The position numbers and the translations under genes were made by a program. Below are positions 21,687 to 30,135 of a stretch of DNA of 64,000 nt, in pieces. A model generated the notes under the pieces. That model saw nothing but the letters and a program-made list of their open reading frames with translations, ran no database searches and was not told the DNA's origin. The DNA lies in the NCBI RefSeq assembly GCF_018403685.1, contig NZ_BOVK01000039.1, forward strand, positions 1 to 64,000, in the 5' to 3' direction. How positions within the stretch are numbered: position 1 is the first letter of the stretch; each line of letters starts with the position of its first letter. The DNA is from Xylanibacillus composti (GTDB lineage Bacteria; Bacillota; Bacilli; Paenibacillales; K13).

Positions 21687-22282
21687 ATGGAAGCCCTTTG
21701 ATCAGGAAGGTAGGCTAATGATTGGACGATGGAATGGCCGATAATTTCTGCCATGCGAATGACCAGACTTAATCGTGTATTTTGAAGAACGAAATACTCC
21801 ATAAATCCGCCTACGTTCACAATGCCGGTAATATGCACATTTCCAACCGGCGGCAAATCCTTGTTCACGCCTGCACCGGGCTTCACCGGTCCATCGCCGA
21901 TTTGGATGCAGCCCACGCTGGACACTTGACCCAAGCAGGCGTCCACCGCAATGATGAACGGATTTGTTCGCTCGTTGCTCACACGGTCCAGCGTATCTTG
22001 CAAATTCATGGCATGAACCGGTTCGTCTAATGTGCCGTATACATAGAGACCGTCGATGCTTTGCTTGTTCAGCTGCGTCCCGACGAAAGGCCCCAGGGAA
22101 TCTCCGGTCGAACGGTCAGTTCCGACACAAACGGCGACCAAGTCCTGCTCGGGTTCCAGACGGGAATAGAACTGGCTCAAGTGCAAGGCGAGCTTCTCGT
22201 GAATGTCCGCTTCCTGATAAGACAGCTTAATGGAATCGGGCGTGGCCTTCAATCGTTTCATAAATGGAAATGGATTGCCCAT
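21683..22282 (-). CDS. yyaC: Spore protease YyaC
   Basis: This 199-residue protein matches the YyaC family (DUF1256), a germination-protease-like fold produced during sporulation. Visible family features are CVGTDRSTGDSLGPFVG, YGTLDEPVHAMNL and IIAVDACLGQ. An AGGAGGACC ribosome binding site precedes the ATG. It is transcribed against its neighbours, as in Bacillus. The gene is evidence that the organism forms endospores. Confidence 0.92.
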   Translation of the reverse strand: MGNPFPFMKRLKATPDSIKLSYQEADIHEKLALHLSQFYSRLEPEQDLVAVCVGTDRSTGDSLGPFVGTQLNKQSIDGLYVYGTLDEPVHAMNLQDTLDRVSNERTNPFIIAVDACLGQVSSVGCIQIGDGPVKPGAGVNKDLPPVGNVHITGIVNVGGFMEYFVLQNTRLSLVIRMAEIIGHSIVQSLAYLPDQRASI

Positions 22283-22371
22283 CTGGTCCTCCTGTATGGA
22301 TGTTCGGATTTTTACTAGTATACGAAGATCGCAGGGGATTTATACTATATGCGAAAAGGAATGGATGAGAG

Positions 22372-22617
22372 ATGCTGCTGCTTGCCTTTGACTCCACACA
22401 ACAAGCACTGCGTGCCGAAATGCTGCTGGACTATGCGGAGATCGAGATTGATACATGCCCGACGCCGAAGGAAATCACAGCGGGATGCGCGCTGTCGATT
22501 GCGTTCGATGACAAGGATAAGGAGCAGGTTATACGGATAATTCGGGAGGAGAACGTGGAGATCCGGGGGCTCTATTCCAATAAGGGAAATGGCTATGATA
22601 AACTACTACTAGACTGA
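22372..22617 (+). CDS. DUF3343 putative Se/S carrier-like protein
   Basis: This 81-residue protein begins MLLLAFDSTQQALRAE and contains a CPTPKEITAGCALSIAF segment with two cysteines, the DUF3343 pattern. The family is annotated as a putative selenium/sulfur carrier because of its gene contexts. Activity is not demonstrated here. A class V aminotransferase gene nearby is a plausible sulfur donor. Confidence 0.8.
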   Translation: MLLLAFDSTQQALRAEMLLDYAEIEIDTCPTPKEITAGCALSIAFDDKDKEQVIRIIREENVEIRGLYSNKGNGYDKLLLD

Positions 22618-22658
22618 CGGAATTGCAGATTCGGTACAGAATGGAGAGAATATGAGGC

Positions 22659-23543
22659 ATGCAGCGGTATTTGGCTAACACGGCATGGGCGACATTCATG
22701 GATGAAATGAGCAATCCGGACAATTGGCTGAACTGGGGTATGGTGCTAGTCAAAATCGTCGTTATCCTGGCAGCCGCAGGTATAGCCAAGCGTATTGTCC
22801 GCAGAGCGATTACTCATATGATTGCGGATCGGCAGAATCGACGTATCCAGTATGATCCGCGAAGAGCTAAGACGATGGGGAAGCTGATCGGAAATGTCAG
22901 CGGCTACACAATCAATTTCATCGCACTCTTGCTCATCATTGATCAATTTGGATACAGTCTCATGCCCTTGCTGGCAGGGGCAGGCGTACTAGGCTTGGCA
23001 ATCGGCTTCGGCGCGCAAAATCTGGTTCGCGATGTCATTACCGGATTCTTCATTATTTTCGAAGACCAGTTCGGGGTAGGCGATGTCATCATGGTAAACG
23101 GACAGAAGGGGACGGTCGAGGAAATTGGGCTGCGGGTTACGAAGCTTCGTATTTGGACGGGAGAAATTCATATCATCCCGAACGGGGCCATTGGCGAGGT
23201 AACGAACTTCTCTGTCAACAATTCCATCGGGGTGACGGATATCTCAATCGCTTACGAATCGGATATTGACAAGGCCTTGCAGGTTATCAAGGAGACAGCG
23301 ATGAAAGTGAAGGAAATGAACGAAAATGTCGTCGGGGATCCGGATGTGCTGGGTGTCCAGAGCCTGGGCGCTTCCGAGGTGATAATTCGGGTATTGACCG
23401 AATGCAAGCCGAATACACAATTTGCTGTAGGCCGGCAGATGAATGCGGAGCTGAAGAAAGCGCTCGACCAGGCGGGGATCGAAATTCCGTATCCGCGTCT
23501 TGTCACCCTGCAGCGCAAGGATGAACCGGCCCATTCCGGTTAA
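22659..23543 (+). CDS. Small-conductance mechanosensitive channel (MscS family)
   Basis: MscS channels open on hypo-osmotic shock. The protein has 294 residues with three transmembrane helices. TM3 is the pore helix (LAGAGVLGLAIGFGAQNLVRD), followed by GFFIIFEDQFGVGDVI of the beta domain and the cytoplasmic vestibule. It resembles the short YkuT-type channels of Bacillus. It lies between DUF3343 and DUF951 on the same strand. Confidence 0.92.
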   Translation: MQRYLANTAWATFMDEMSNPDNWLNWGMVLVKIVVILAAAGIAKRIVRRAITHMIADRQNRRIQYDPRRAKTMGKLIGNVSGYTINFIALLLIIDQFGYSLMPLLAGAGVLGLAIGFGAQNLVRDVITGFFIIFEDQFGVGDVIMVNGQKGTVEEIGLRVTKLRIWTGEIHIIPNGAIGEVTNFSVNNSIGVTDISIAYESDIDKALQVIKETAMKVKEMNENVVGDPDVLGVQSLGASEVIIRVLTECKPNTQFAVGRQMNAELKKALDQAGIEIPYPRLVTLQRKDEPAHSG

Positions 23544-23566
23544 TCTCTCAGAGGAGGGGATAAGAG

Positions 23567-23788
23567 ATGGAACCGATTCGTTACGGATTGGGCGATATTG
23601 TGCAATTGAAGAAGCCGCATCCGTGCGGTGTGAACGAAATGGAAATCATCCGCATGGGCATGGATATACGGATCAAATGTACGGGTTGCAAGCATAGTGT
23701 GATGATTCCGCGGGCGAAGTTCGAGAAACGCTTGAAGAAGGTGCTGAGAGCCGCGGCCCAGCAAGAAGGAGAGCAGGACGAGAATTAA
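23567..23788 (+). CDS. DUF951 domain protein
   Basis: This 73-residue protein starts MEPIRYGLGDIVQLKKPHPCG and carries CTGCKHSVMIPRAKFEKR, the DUF951 signature with conserved cysteines that could bind zinc. It follows the mscS gene by 23 bases behind a GAGGAGGGG site. The GTPase gene ychF, which often follows in related genomes, is absent here; a tRNA gene comes next. Function unknown. Confidence 0.85.
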   Translation: MEPIRYGLGDIVQLKKPHPCGVNEMEIIRMGMDIRIKCTGCKHSVMIPRAKFEKRLKKVLRAAAQQEGEQDEN

Positions 23789-23820
23789 GCCGGCAATACG
23801 GCGATTGTGCTGACAAGAGG

Positions 23821-23863
23821 AAGCTGTGTCCAATCATGCTGCGGCGGATGGGGCACAGCTTTT
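23821..23863 (+). terminator. Probable terminator after DUF951
   Basis: AGCTGTGTCC pairs with GGGGCACAGCT, with one mismatch or bulge. A short T run follows. Confidence 0.5.
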
Positions 23864-23905
23864 GATAGCTTGGCGAACGGACGGGCAGCGATCCAAAAAT
23901 AACCG

Positions 23906-23935
23906 TTGCAAGGAGTCAATCGAATATGCTACAAT
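23906..23935 (+). promoter_or_regulatory. SigA-type promoter of tRNA-Ser
   Basis: The -35 element TTGCAA (23906-23911) and the -10 element TACAAT (23930-23935) are separated by 18 bases. They lie 29 bases before the tRNA. Confidence 0.7.
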
Positions 23936-23964
23936 ACGATTTGTCCGCTAAATGGCAGACTCAT

Positions 23965-24052
23965 GGAAAGGTACCCAAGAGGTCCAAGGGGGCTGACTCG
24001 AAATCAGCTAGGCGTCGTCAGGCGTGCGTGGGTTCGAATCCCACCCTTTCCG
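23965..24052 (+). tRNA. tRNA-Ser(CGA)
   Basis: The 88-base gene folds as a class II tRNA. The acceptor stem is GGAAAGG / CCTTTCC with G discriminator. The anticodon stem is GCTGA / TCAGC around loop CTCGAAA with anticodon CGA (reads UCG). A long variable arm is present, and the T arm is GTGGG-TTCGAAT-CCCAC. The CCA end is not encoded. Confidence 0.96.
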
Positions 24053-24061
24053 TAGCTAAAG

Positions 24062-24085
24062 AACGACCCGAGGGGTCGTTTTTTT
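24062..24085 (+). terminator. Terminator after tRNA-Ser
   Basis: AACGACCC and GGGTCGTT form an 8-bp stem with a three-base loop, followed by a T run. It starts 10 bases past the tRNA. Confidence 0.85.
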
Positions 24086-24189
24086 GTTTGGCGGGAGAGC
24101 TGATCGGATCGACGGAGCCGGGAAATCCGGTGCACAAGGGAGAAGCTCTATCGGAACGGAGAGACACTAGTTGCTGATTTTCCCCGGAT

Positions 24190-24340
24190 TTCATAATTCT
24201 AACGGAAACTAGAGACACTACTCCCGCATAATCATGTGTATTGAACGGAATTTCTCGGAATAAGGCCTTCCCAGTTCCGTTAGATATCCAATTTCCCCGA
24301 AATCAGCGAAATAGCGTCTCCATGTTCCGTTAGCATGCAA
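24190..24340. repeat. Intergenic repeats with TAACGGAA / TTCCGTTA
   Basis: Four related short units occur in a gene-free stretch: TAACGGAA near 24199, GAACGGAA near 24243, and TTCCGTTAG near 24279 and 24324. The first two are inverted relative to the last two, and all sit in similar purine-rich text such as CCCCGAAAT and GAGACACTA. It looks like a short interspersed repeat family, with possible stem-loop pairing. No coding capacity is evident between 24086 and 24445. Confidence 0.5.
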
Positions 24341-24445
24341 TTCCCTTATGATGCAAATAGCCGAAGATCAGATCATAAGCGGCCAGCTTCTGCCAAAGTC
24401 AAACTGCAGAAGGCGGGCAAGCGCAGCATCTGACATACGGCTGCG

Positions 24446-24637
24446 CTAGTGCTTGCCCTGGCGGTCCAGCTTCCACTTTCGGTTCTGATTGGTGGTAGGC
24501 GGGAAGGTGTCGCCTTTTTGTAAGGTTACATGCTGCGGATCGTTCACACCCATGTGAAAGGCCCGTTCGCCAACTTCGGAGTAAGTGCCGTTGTTGGGCA
24601 CTTTGTCTCCTGGTTCGAATTGTGTCTGTTCACCCAC
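24446..24637 (-). CDS. YjzC family protein
   Basis: This 63-residue protein starts at GTG (MGEQTQFEPGDKVPNNG) and contains YSEVGE, NPQ-like and GDTFPPTTNQNRKW motifs, matching the small YjzC family of Bacillus and Paenibacillus. No function is established that I know of. A GCGAGGTGACC site precedes the start. An inverted repeat GGGCAAGC / GCTTGCCC overlaps its stop codon and could stabilise or end the transcript. Confidence 0.75.
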   Translation of the reverse strand: MGEQTQFEPGDKVPNNGTYSEVGERAFHMGVNDPQHVTLQKGDTFPPTTNQNRKWKLDRQGKH

Positions 24638-24840
24638 ACTCGGTCACCTCGCTTTAAAATTCTCATGCCCTCTCGAATAGTATGCGACCCTCCGCAACTG
24701 CTCCATGCACGCCAAAGTTTGCAAGCAGCCAGGAGCGGCCGGAAAGCTGGAGAGGACTCGAACGAATGTTGTTACAATTAGCGATACTCGAGTCTGCGAT
24801 TTGCCTGAGGATAGGGGAATGTTGTGATATGGATCAATGG

Positions 24841-24869
24841 TTGCTTCCAAGGCGGCAATCTGATATAGT
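24841..24869 (+). promoter_or_regulatory. SigA-type promoter of rpsF-ssb
   Basis: The -35 element TTGCTT (24841-24846) and the -10 element TATAGT (24864-24869) are 17 bases apart. They sit upstream of a roughly 90-base leader to rpsF. Confidence 0.65.
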
Positions 24870-24904
24870 TATTTAGTGCGAGTTTTTTGAAGTAGTTTTC
24901 AAGT

Positions 24905-24956
24905 ATCTCGCTCCTTGCTCCCAAACAGTGGGGGCCGTTTAGTCCAGAAGGAGGTG
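24905..24956 (+). promoter_or_regulatory. Candidate S6:S18-type autoregulatory leader of rpsF
   Basis: CTCCTT at 24911-24916 can pair with AAGGAG at 24948-24953, which is the ribosome binding site of rpsF. Inside lies a CTCCC / GGGG hairpin followed by an unpaired CCG (24935-24937). A helix that hides the ribosome binding site and holds an exposed CCG is the pattern of the S6:S18 leader motif. Binding of the protein complex would repress the operon. Assignment is by pattern only. Confidence 0.5.
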
Positions 24957-24962
24957 AATCGA

Positions 24963-25253
24963 ATGCGCAAATACGAAATGATGTTCATCATCCGCTCCGA
25001 AGCTGACGAGGAAACTGTCCAAGCAGTAGGAGAGAAGCTCCAGGGCATCATCACCAACAACGGCGGTACTGTAGACAAGTACGAGGTCAAAGGTAAGCGT
25101 CGTCTTGCGTATGAGATCAATAAGCAGCATGACGGCATTTACGTGCTCGTGAATTTCACAGCAGGACGTGAAACCGTTAGCGAACTGGATCGTGTCATCC
25201 GCATTTCGGATGAGATTATCCGTCATTTGATCGTCCAAGACGTTGTAGCCTAA
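24963..25253 (+). CDS. rpsF: 30S ribosomal protein S6
   Basis: The start is ATG 24963 (MRKYEMMFIIRSEADEE, 96 residues), right behind AGAAGGAGGTG. The rest has the S6 fold with GKRRLAYEINKQHDGIYVLVNF. It is the first gene of the rpsF-ssb operon. The usual third gene, rpsR, is missing because an accessory region begins after ssb. Confidence 0.97.
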   Translation: MRKYEMMFIIRSEADEETVQAVGEKLQGIITNNGGTVDKYEVKGKRRLAYEINKQHDGIYVLVNFTAGRETVSELDRVIRISDEIIRHLIVQDVVA

Positions 25254-25289
25254 GCCGAGTATCTATGCCTATAGTCCGGGAGGGATTCG

Positions 25290-25766
25290 ATGTTGAACCG
25301 TGTCATACTCATCGGTAGATTAACCAGAGATCCGGAGCTCCGCTACACGCCATCCGGCGTTGCGGTCACGCAGTTTACGCTTGCGGTAGACCGGCCGTTT
25401 ACGAGCCAGGGCGGCAATCGCGAGGCCGACTTCATTCCCGTCGTAACTTGGCGGCAGCTGGCTGAGACCTGTGCGAATTATTTGCGCAAGGGCAGACTGA
25501 CTGCTGTAGAGGGACGCATTCAGGTGCGTCATTACGATAATAATGAAGGCCGTCGTGTCTATGTAACGGAAGTCGTGGCGGACAACGTGCGTTTTCTGGA
25601 ATCAGCCGGGGGCGGCGGCAATCGGGACGAGTCTTACGACGGAGGCGGCCAATCATACCGCGACCGCGGACCGTCTCAGGATAGCGGACGCAATCAACAG
25701 CAGCAGGATCCTTTTTCCGATGACGGCAGTCCGATCGACATTTCTGATGATGATTTACCGTTCTGA
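25290..25766 (+). CDS. ssb: Single-stranded DNA-binding protein
   Basis: SSB coats single-stranded DNA during replication. The protein has 158 residues: OB fold ([23 protein letters not shown] through VRFLES), a Gly/Gln/Arg-rich linker, and the acidic partner-binding tip ending DDDLPF. It follows rpsF by 36 bases. It is the last core gene in the window; mobile-element genes begin about 200 bases downstream. Confidence 0.98.
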   Translation: MLNRVILIGRLTRDPELRYTPSGVAVTQFTLAVDRPFTSQGGNREADFIPVVTWRQLAETCANYLRKGRLTAVEGRIQVRHYDNNEGRRVYVTEVVADNVRFLESAGGGGNRDESYDGGGQSYRDRGPSQDSGRNQQQQDPFSDDGSPIDISDDDLPF

Positions 25767-25813
25767 AATCTGACACAAGTGAATTGTTTTTTGAATACTG
25801 TTAAAGTCGCTTA

Positions 25814-25850
25814 AACCCTTGAGAAATCAAGGGTTCTTTTTATTTTTCTA
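25814..25850 (+). terminator. Terminator downstream of ssb, near the island edge
   Basis: AACCCTTGA / TCAAGGGTT form a perfect 9-bp stem closed by a GAAA tetraloop, followed by a T-rich tail. It separates ssb from the recombinase genes and may belong to the mobile element. Confidence 0.85.
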
Positions 25851-26000
25851 GGGTATAATTTTGTGCCAGTCATATACAGAGGAAAAATCAATAATTGAGG
25901 GTGAGTGTGATTGTATCAAAAATAATTTTTAAGAAAATGTGGGGGAATTGAAACGAAAACAGGAAAGTTGATGTACTTATCAATAAGAGGTGATAACAAA

Positions 26001-27113
26001 GTGCCGTTAAAAGTGGAAAAGACTCAGAGTGATAATGGAGTAGAAAAATTCGTTATCGTTGATGAGAACTACAACATTATTGAAGAAGTGGTCTTGTTCT
26101 TAAATTGGCTTGAAAAGAAAGGTATGTCTGCCGGAACGCTTGAAACATACTGTAACGACCTCAAGGAGTTTTTTAGCTGGTTGGAAATCAAAGAGATGAA
26201 GTTTTATGAAGTAAGGAAAAGGGACATGCTTTCTTGGCTGGAGTACCTTGAAACCAACGCTGGAAAGGGGAAGCCTAAGTCGGCGAGAACAAAAAACAGA
26301 TATTTAGCCACTATTGCATCGTTCTATCGTTACTATGAGGGATTAGGGGGTTGGATTGAATCAAATCCATTAACAGTCAAAGATAATATGAAACTTAATC
26401 ATTATTTAAATCATCCCATAAGAAGGAAAACCCTTGACTTCTCCTTTTTCAGGGTGAAGGAGCCAAAGTCAAAAAATACAAGGAAATTAGCACGATCTCA
26501 AATTGAGGCATTGTATGAGGGAATTGAACAAGTGCAAAGTGAAGCTGATCTTGTTATTAGGAATAAGCTTATGTTTCGAATTCTGTATGAGACCGGATGT
26601 AGAATCGGAGAGTGTTTAGGCTTACGATTGAATGATTATGAATACCCGAAAGCCGGGAAAAATTATGGACTTCTCTGGTTTAGAACACATAGTCCTCTTT
26701 ACCACAAGGATCACAGATTAAAAACATTAGAGCGGCAAATACCGGTTAGTGACGATTTAATATATAACATTGACGAGTATGTTTGTAATATAAGGCCTGA
26801 TTCTGGTCAATTCCAGACAATATTAGTGAATCATCGCCGTCCGAATGAAGGTAAATATATGACTAGAGGTCCTGTGAACACATTTTTCAATGACTTATCA
26901 CGATTAGTGGAGATTGAGTGTACTCCACATTGGTTGCGACACACGCATGGCACTGAATTGAAGGAAGCAGGGTTTGACAGTGTGTATATTCAGCATCGTC
27001 TTGGACATAGCTCTATAAATTCAACAGCGAAATACATGCATCCTGATTTGGAAACACAAGGAATAGCGTATGAGAAATTCCAAAAACAAAGAAGGAGTGC
27101 TTTGTTACAATGA
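26001..27113 (+). CDS. Tyrosine recombinase 1 of a Tn554-like trio (TnpA-like)
   Basis: This is a phage-integrase-family recombinase of 370 residues from GTG 26001, which follows AGAGGTGA at ideal spacing. An ATG at 25971 would add 10 residues. An N-terminal SAM-like core-binding domain (LNWLEKKGMSAGTLETYCNDL) precedes the catalytic domain. The conserved residues are Arg in TGCRIGE, His-x-x-Arg in HWLRHTHG, His in LGHSS and the nucleophile Tyr in KYMHPD. The gene overlaps the next recombinase by 4 bases. The AT-rich composition differs from the core genes. Its role is insertion and excision of the island. Confidence 0.9.
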   Translation: MPLKVEKTQSDNGVEKFVIVDENYNIIEEVVLFLNWLEKKGMSAGTLETYCNDLKEFFSWLEIKEMKFYEVRKRDMLSWLEYLETNAGKGKPKSARTKNRYLATIASFYRYYEGLGGWIESNPLTVKDNMKLNHYLNHPIRRKTLDFSFFRVKEPKSKNTRKLARSQIEALYEGIEQVQSEADLVIRNKLMFRILYETGCRIGECLGLRLNDYEYPKAGKNYGLLWFRTHSPLYHKDHRLKTLERQIPVSDDLIYNIDEYVCNIRPDSGQFQTILVNHRRPNEGKYMTRGPVNTFFNDLSRLVEIECTPHWLRHTHGTELKEAGFDSVYIQHRLGHSSINSTAKYMHPDLETQGIAYEKFQKQRRSALLQ

Positions 27114-28495
27114 ATGCCGCAATTGTTAAATCGATAAACCCAAAAACTGATAAATGGGTATTATCAAAAAAATCTTCACTTGGAGACACAATGACATTTG
27201 ATTTCACATACTTGCCAAATCGCTGGTTTAAAAGGACGTTAAAAGAAATTACAATTGATTGTTTTACGCTAGGAAAACCATCTTTTGAAACTTTAAATAG
27301 ATATAATTATTCATTAAAACATTTTTTTAATTTTTATAACGAGGTGGGCTTAAATTTAAAGACATTTGAGGAACTAACACACCAACATACACAAATGTTC
27401 GTGTTTTATCTTCAAAACCAAAAGATGTCGAACGCAACAAGGAACGTGATAATGGCAGCATTAAAGTGGTTTGTCGAGTATGGGCGATTTTTTGAATATG
27501 ATGGATTTCCAACAAGACAGGTTTTTGATGGTGAGGAATATAAAGCACTACAAACGGAAGATATACTCAAAACCAGGTATATCCCGGATACTGTCATGAG
27601 GCAGATTGAGATCGCCCTTTCAAATGAAAAGAACGTGATCTTAAAGAGTTTAATTGAGATCGGAATAGATACAGGCATACGATTATCTGAAGCATTGGAA
27701 CTTGAAGAAGGTTGTATTTCAGAGGATTTCACGGGTAAACCCGTCCTTTATGTACGATCAGAAAAGAATAAATCGGAACGGTTTATTCCCGTTTCAAATC
27801 GGGTAAAGACAGCTGTTAAAACCCTTGAAACATATACAGCAGAAGCTCGGAAAACAATAAATTCGAGATTATTGGTGACTTACTGGATGCCGAATGCAAA
27901 AAGATTTGATAGGTTAATCCAGAGAGAGTTTAGATCCTGGCTAAAGATATTTGTAAAAAAACATAAGATCAAAGATGTTGACGGCGAGGTATATCCCTTA
28001 GTCTTCCATGCATTTCGTCATACGTTAGGGACGGACATGCTTAATAAAGGAATGACAATATTCGAAATACAAGATTATCTTGGGCATGACTCCCTGCACA
28101 GTACCGCGGGGTATGCGAAGGTTCAAAATCCAAAAATTCAAAGGGAATATAAGAAGCTCGGGTTCGTCGGTGTAATTACAAAAGAGATCAATAAAGAAAG
28201 CTTAGGTAACGGAAGATATGATACCAAAACATTAAAAGCATCAGCTCTTCCCGACGGTGTGTGCAGAAAACCGATAAATAACGAAGGAAAAGTATGTGCA
28301 AAATTCAATTTATGCATAATTTGCCCTAAATTTATTACAACACCTCAACATCTCTCGATTCACAAGCAACACTTAGAACGACTTAGGGCTGATAAAGAGG
28401 CGTATATGGCATCAGAGTTTATCGGAACAGTAAATCATCTAGAAACCATCGAGTACGCCTTAGAAACGATTATAGAGCGGCTGGAGGCATTGTGA
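27110..28495 (+). CDS. Tyrosine recombinase 2 of a Tn554-like trio
   Basis: This 461-residue recombinase starts MNAAIVKSINPK with ATGA overlapping the previous stop. Catalytic residues are visible in DTGIRLSE, HAFRHTLG, LGHDS and AGYAKVQ (Tyr nucleophile). The C-terminal 70 residues contain several cysteines (VCRKP, VCAKFNLCIICPKF) followed by an alpha-helical tail, suggesting a small metal-binding module found in TnpB-type recombinases. It overlaps recombinase 3 by 4 bases (GTGA), so the three are translationally coupled. Confidence 0.88.
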   Translation: MNAAIVKSINPKTDKWVLSKKSSLGDTMTFDFTYLPNRWFKRTLKEITIDCFTLGKPSFETLNRYNYSLKHFFNFYNEVGLNLKTFEELTHQHTQMFVFYLQNQKMSNATRNVIMAALKWFVEYGRFFEYDGFPTRQVFDGEEYKALQTEDILKTRYIPDTVMRQIEIALSNEKNVILKSLIEIGIDTGIRLSEALELEEGCISEDFTGKPVLYVRSEKNKSERFIPVSNRVKTAVKTLETYTAEARKTINSRLLVTYWMPNAKRFDRLIQREFRSWLKIFVKKHKIKDVDGEVYPLVFHAFRHTLGTDMLNKGMTIFEIQDYLGHDSLHSTAGYAKVQNPKIQREYKKLGFVGVITKEINKESLGNGRYDTKTLKASALPDGVCRKPINNEGKVCAKFNLCIICPKFITTPQHLSIHKQHLERLRADKEAYMASEFIGTVNHLETIEYALETIIERLEAL

Positions 28496-30135
28496 GCATG
28501 GAAATAGGTAAAGCAAAGGATCTTAAGCTTGTAGATTTCGATGGCAGTAATACGGAACAAAATTTTCGTTGTGGGAATAACTATTTTTCGGATAATGTTT
28601 GGGATTTTAACGGGTACGTGAGAATTGGGCATCTGTCCGGTTCAAGGCTAAAGATAAAATTCAACTTTGTTGAAAACAAGCCTGAAATGTTGCATGTGGT
28701 GAAATGGTATATGGTTCATAAACTATTAACAGGTAAATTTCTTACAGCGAAGCGGAGTTTAGATGGTGTAGTACGGTTTGTAAAATTTATTGAGGAAGCC
28801 GCGCCCGAGATTGAGGGTTTTTCAGAAATAACCTATGATTTGTTGAAATCATACTTTATGTATCTACTGGATGCAAAAAGCGAAACAACGGGGGAGCCCT
28901 TAAGTGGAGTTGCAATCAAAAAGTGTGCATTGGCGATTAAAGAGATACTACTGAAAGGTAATGTAAAGGGTTGGGGAGTTCCCGATGATGTTCGATACGT
29001 TCAGAATCTGTATGAGGAAATGATTATCTTTAACAAAAGTATCAAAAGGGACAGCAAGAAAGCAGAAGAAATCGTGAAAGAAAAGATTGAGGATGAGGAT
29101 CTGATTGACCGGATTGTAAAATTTGCTATGGACGATCTAGATAAGAGTGAAAATATACTTACGGCTTCGAGTGTTGTTCTTTCAACTCAATTGGGACTTC
29201 GTATTAGTGAAATCATCACTATTTATAGCGCGTCAATTAAGGAAATAGGTGGCGACACGATGCTGATTTATTCAACTGGAAAGTTGAGTCCCGAACCAGT
29301 AGAGGTTTCAAAGCCAGCGAATCAACTAGTAGTATACGCATTGGATAAAATCAAAGAATATGCAGCGCCGTTACAAAAGGAATCAGGGCTTCCATATTTG
29401 TTCCTGTCCAGAACTAGAAACAAAAAGGGCTACCCTGTTGGATTGGCTTCGCATGCGAATTGGAATAAGAATCACTTGCGTCCATGGATTAAACAGCATA
29501 ATATCCGAGATAAGAACGATGAATTAATTGATTTTACCAGTCATACATTTCGTCATGCATTTGCAAGCTATTCATTGAAGGGTGGGGCTTCGATAGAAGT
29601 AATAAGTCAACTTATGAATCATAAATCAATTCGAGGAACTACCCACTATACTCACTTGTTTAGGAAAGTAGTGGAGAGTAAGTTTTCTTCTGTTCTCCAT
29701 GAAAACGCTGTTATTGCTGGAGTTAAAGCGTTAGAAATAAAAGAGAAACTAAAACAACACAATCCATTCAAAGGGAAAACTATAGATCAAGTGAATAAAA
29801 TACGCAGAGCAATGAAAATCCAAGTGCTTTCTCACGGACTATGTCTGCACCACCCAATGCGAAACGAAGCTTGTGCAGGTGACGGTGTATGCCTTGGTTG
29901 TCAAAACTTTTTAACAACTCCCGAATTTCTAGAAGTTCATAAGGGACGACTGGAGAAAGTACAGAACGAATTATCTACGGCATCTAGTAATGGGCCTTAT
30001 GAGGCGAAATTAAAAACAATTGAGAATTATTTGCTTGGAATTATACGAGATCTAGAATCTCAAATGGACTATCGAGGAAATAACGACAATTCCGAATATG
30101 TTTCACAGGATGAATTGGGGGTTAGGATAGTATGA
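28492..30135 (+). CDS. Tyrosine recombinase 3 of a Tn554-like trio (TnpB-like)
   Basis: The largest recombinase has 547 residues from GTG (MSMEIGKAKDL). Catalytic motifs are TQLGLRISE, HTFRHAFASY, a MNHKSI histidine position and THYTHLF for the tyrosine. A cysteine cluster (GLCLHHP, CAGDGVCLGCQNF) near residue 450-480 again suggests metal binding, as in Tn554 TnpB. Three consecutive different tyrosine recombinases define Tn554-type or recombinase-trio elements, which usually insert at a specific site. Confidence 0.88.
   Translation: MSMEIGKAKDLKLVDFDGSNTEQNFRCGNNYFSDNVWDFNGYVRIGHLSGSRLKIKFNFVENKPEMLHVVKWYMVHKLLTGKFLTAKRSLDGVVRFVKFIEEAAPEIEGFSEITYDLLKSYFMYLLDAKSETTGEPLSGVAIKKCALAIKEILLKGNVKGWGVPDDVRYVQNLYEEMIIFNKSIKRDSKKAEEIVKEKIEDEDLIDRIVKFAMDDLDKSENILTASSVVLSTQLGLRISEIITIYSASIKEIGGDTMLIYSTGKLSPEPVEVSKPANQLVVYALDKIKEYAAPLQKESGLPYLFLSRTRNKKGYPVGLASHANWNKNHLRPWIKQHNIRDKNDELIDFTSHTFRHAFASYSLKGGASIEVISQLMNHKSIRGTTHYTHLFRKVVESKFSSVLHENAVIAGVKALEIKEKLKQHNPFKGKTIDQVNKIRRAMKIQVLSHGLCLHHPMRNEACAGDGVCLGCQNFLTTPEFLEVHKGRLEKVQNELSTASSNGPYEAKLKTIENYLLGIIRDLESQMDYRGNNDNSEYVSQDELGVRIV

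Noticed and set aside
23926-24177. 83-codon frame covering the tRNA-Ser gene
   Set aside because: It runs through the tRNA and its terminator, so coding is very unlikely.
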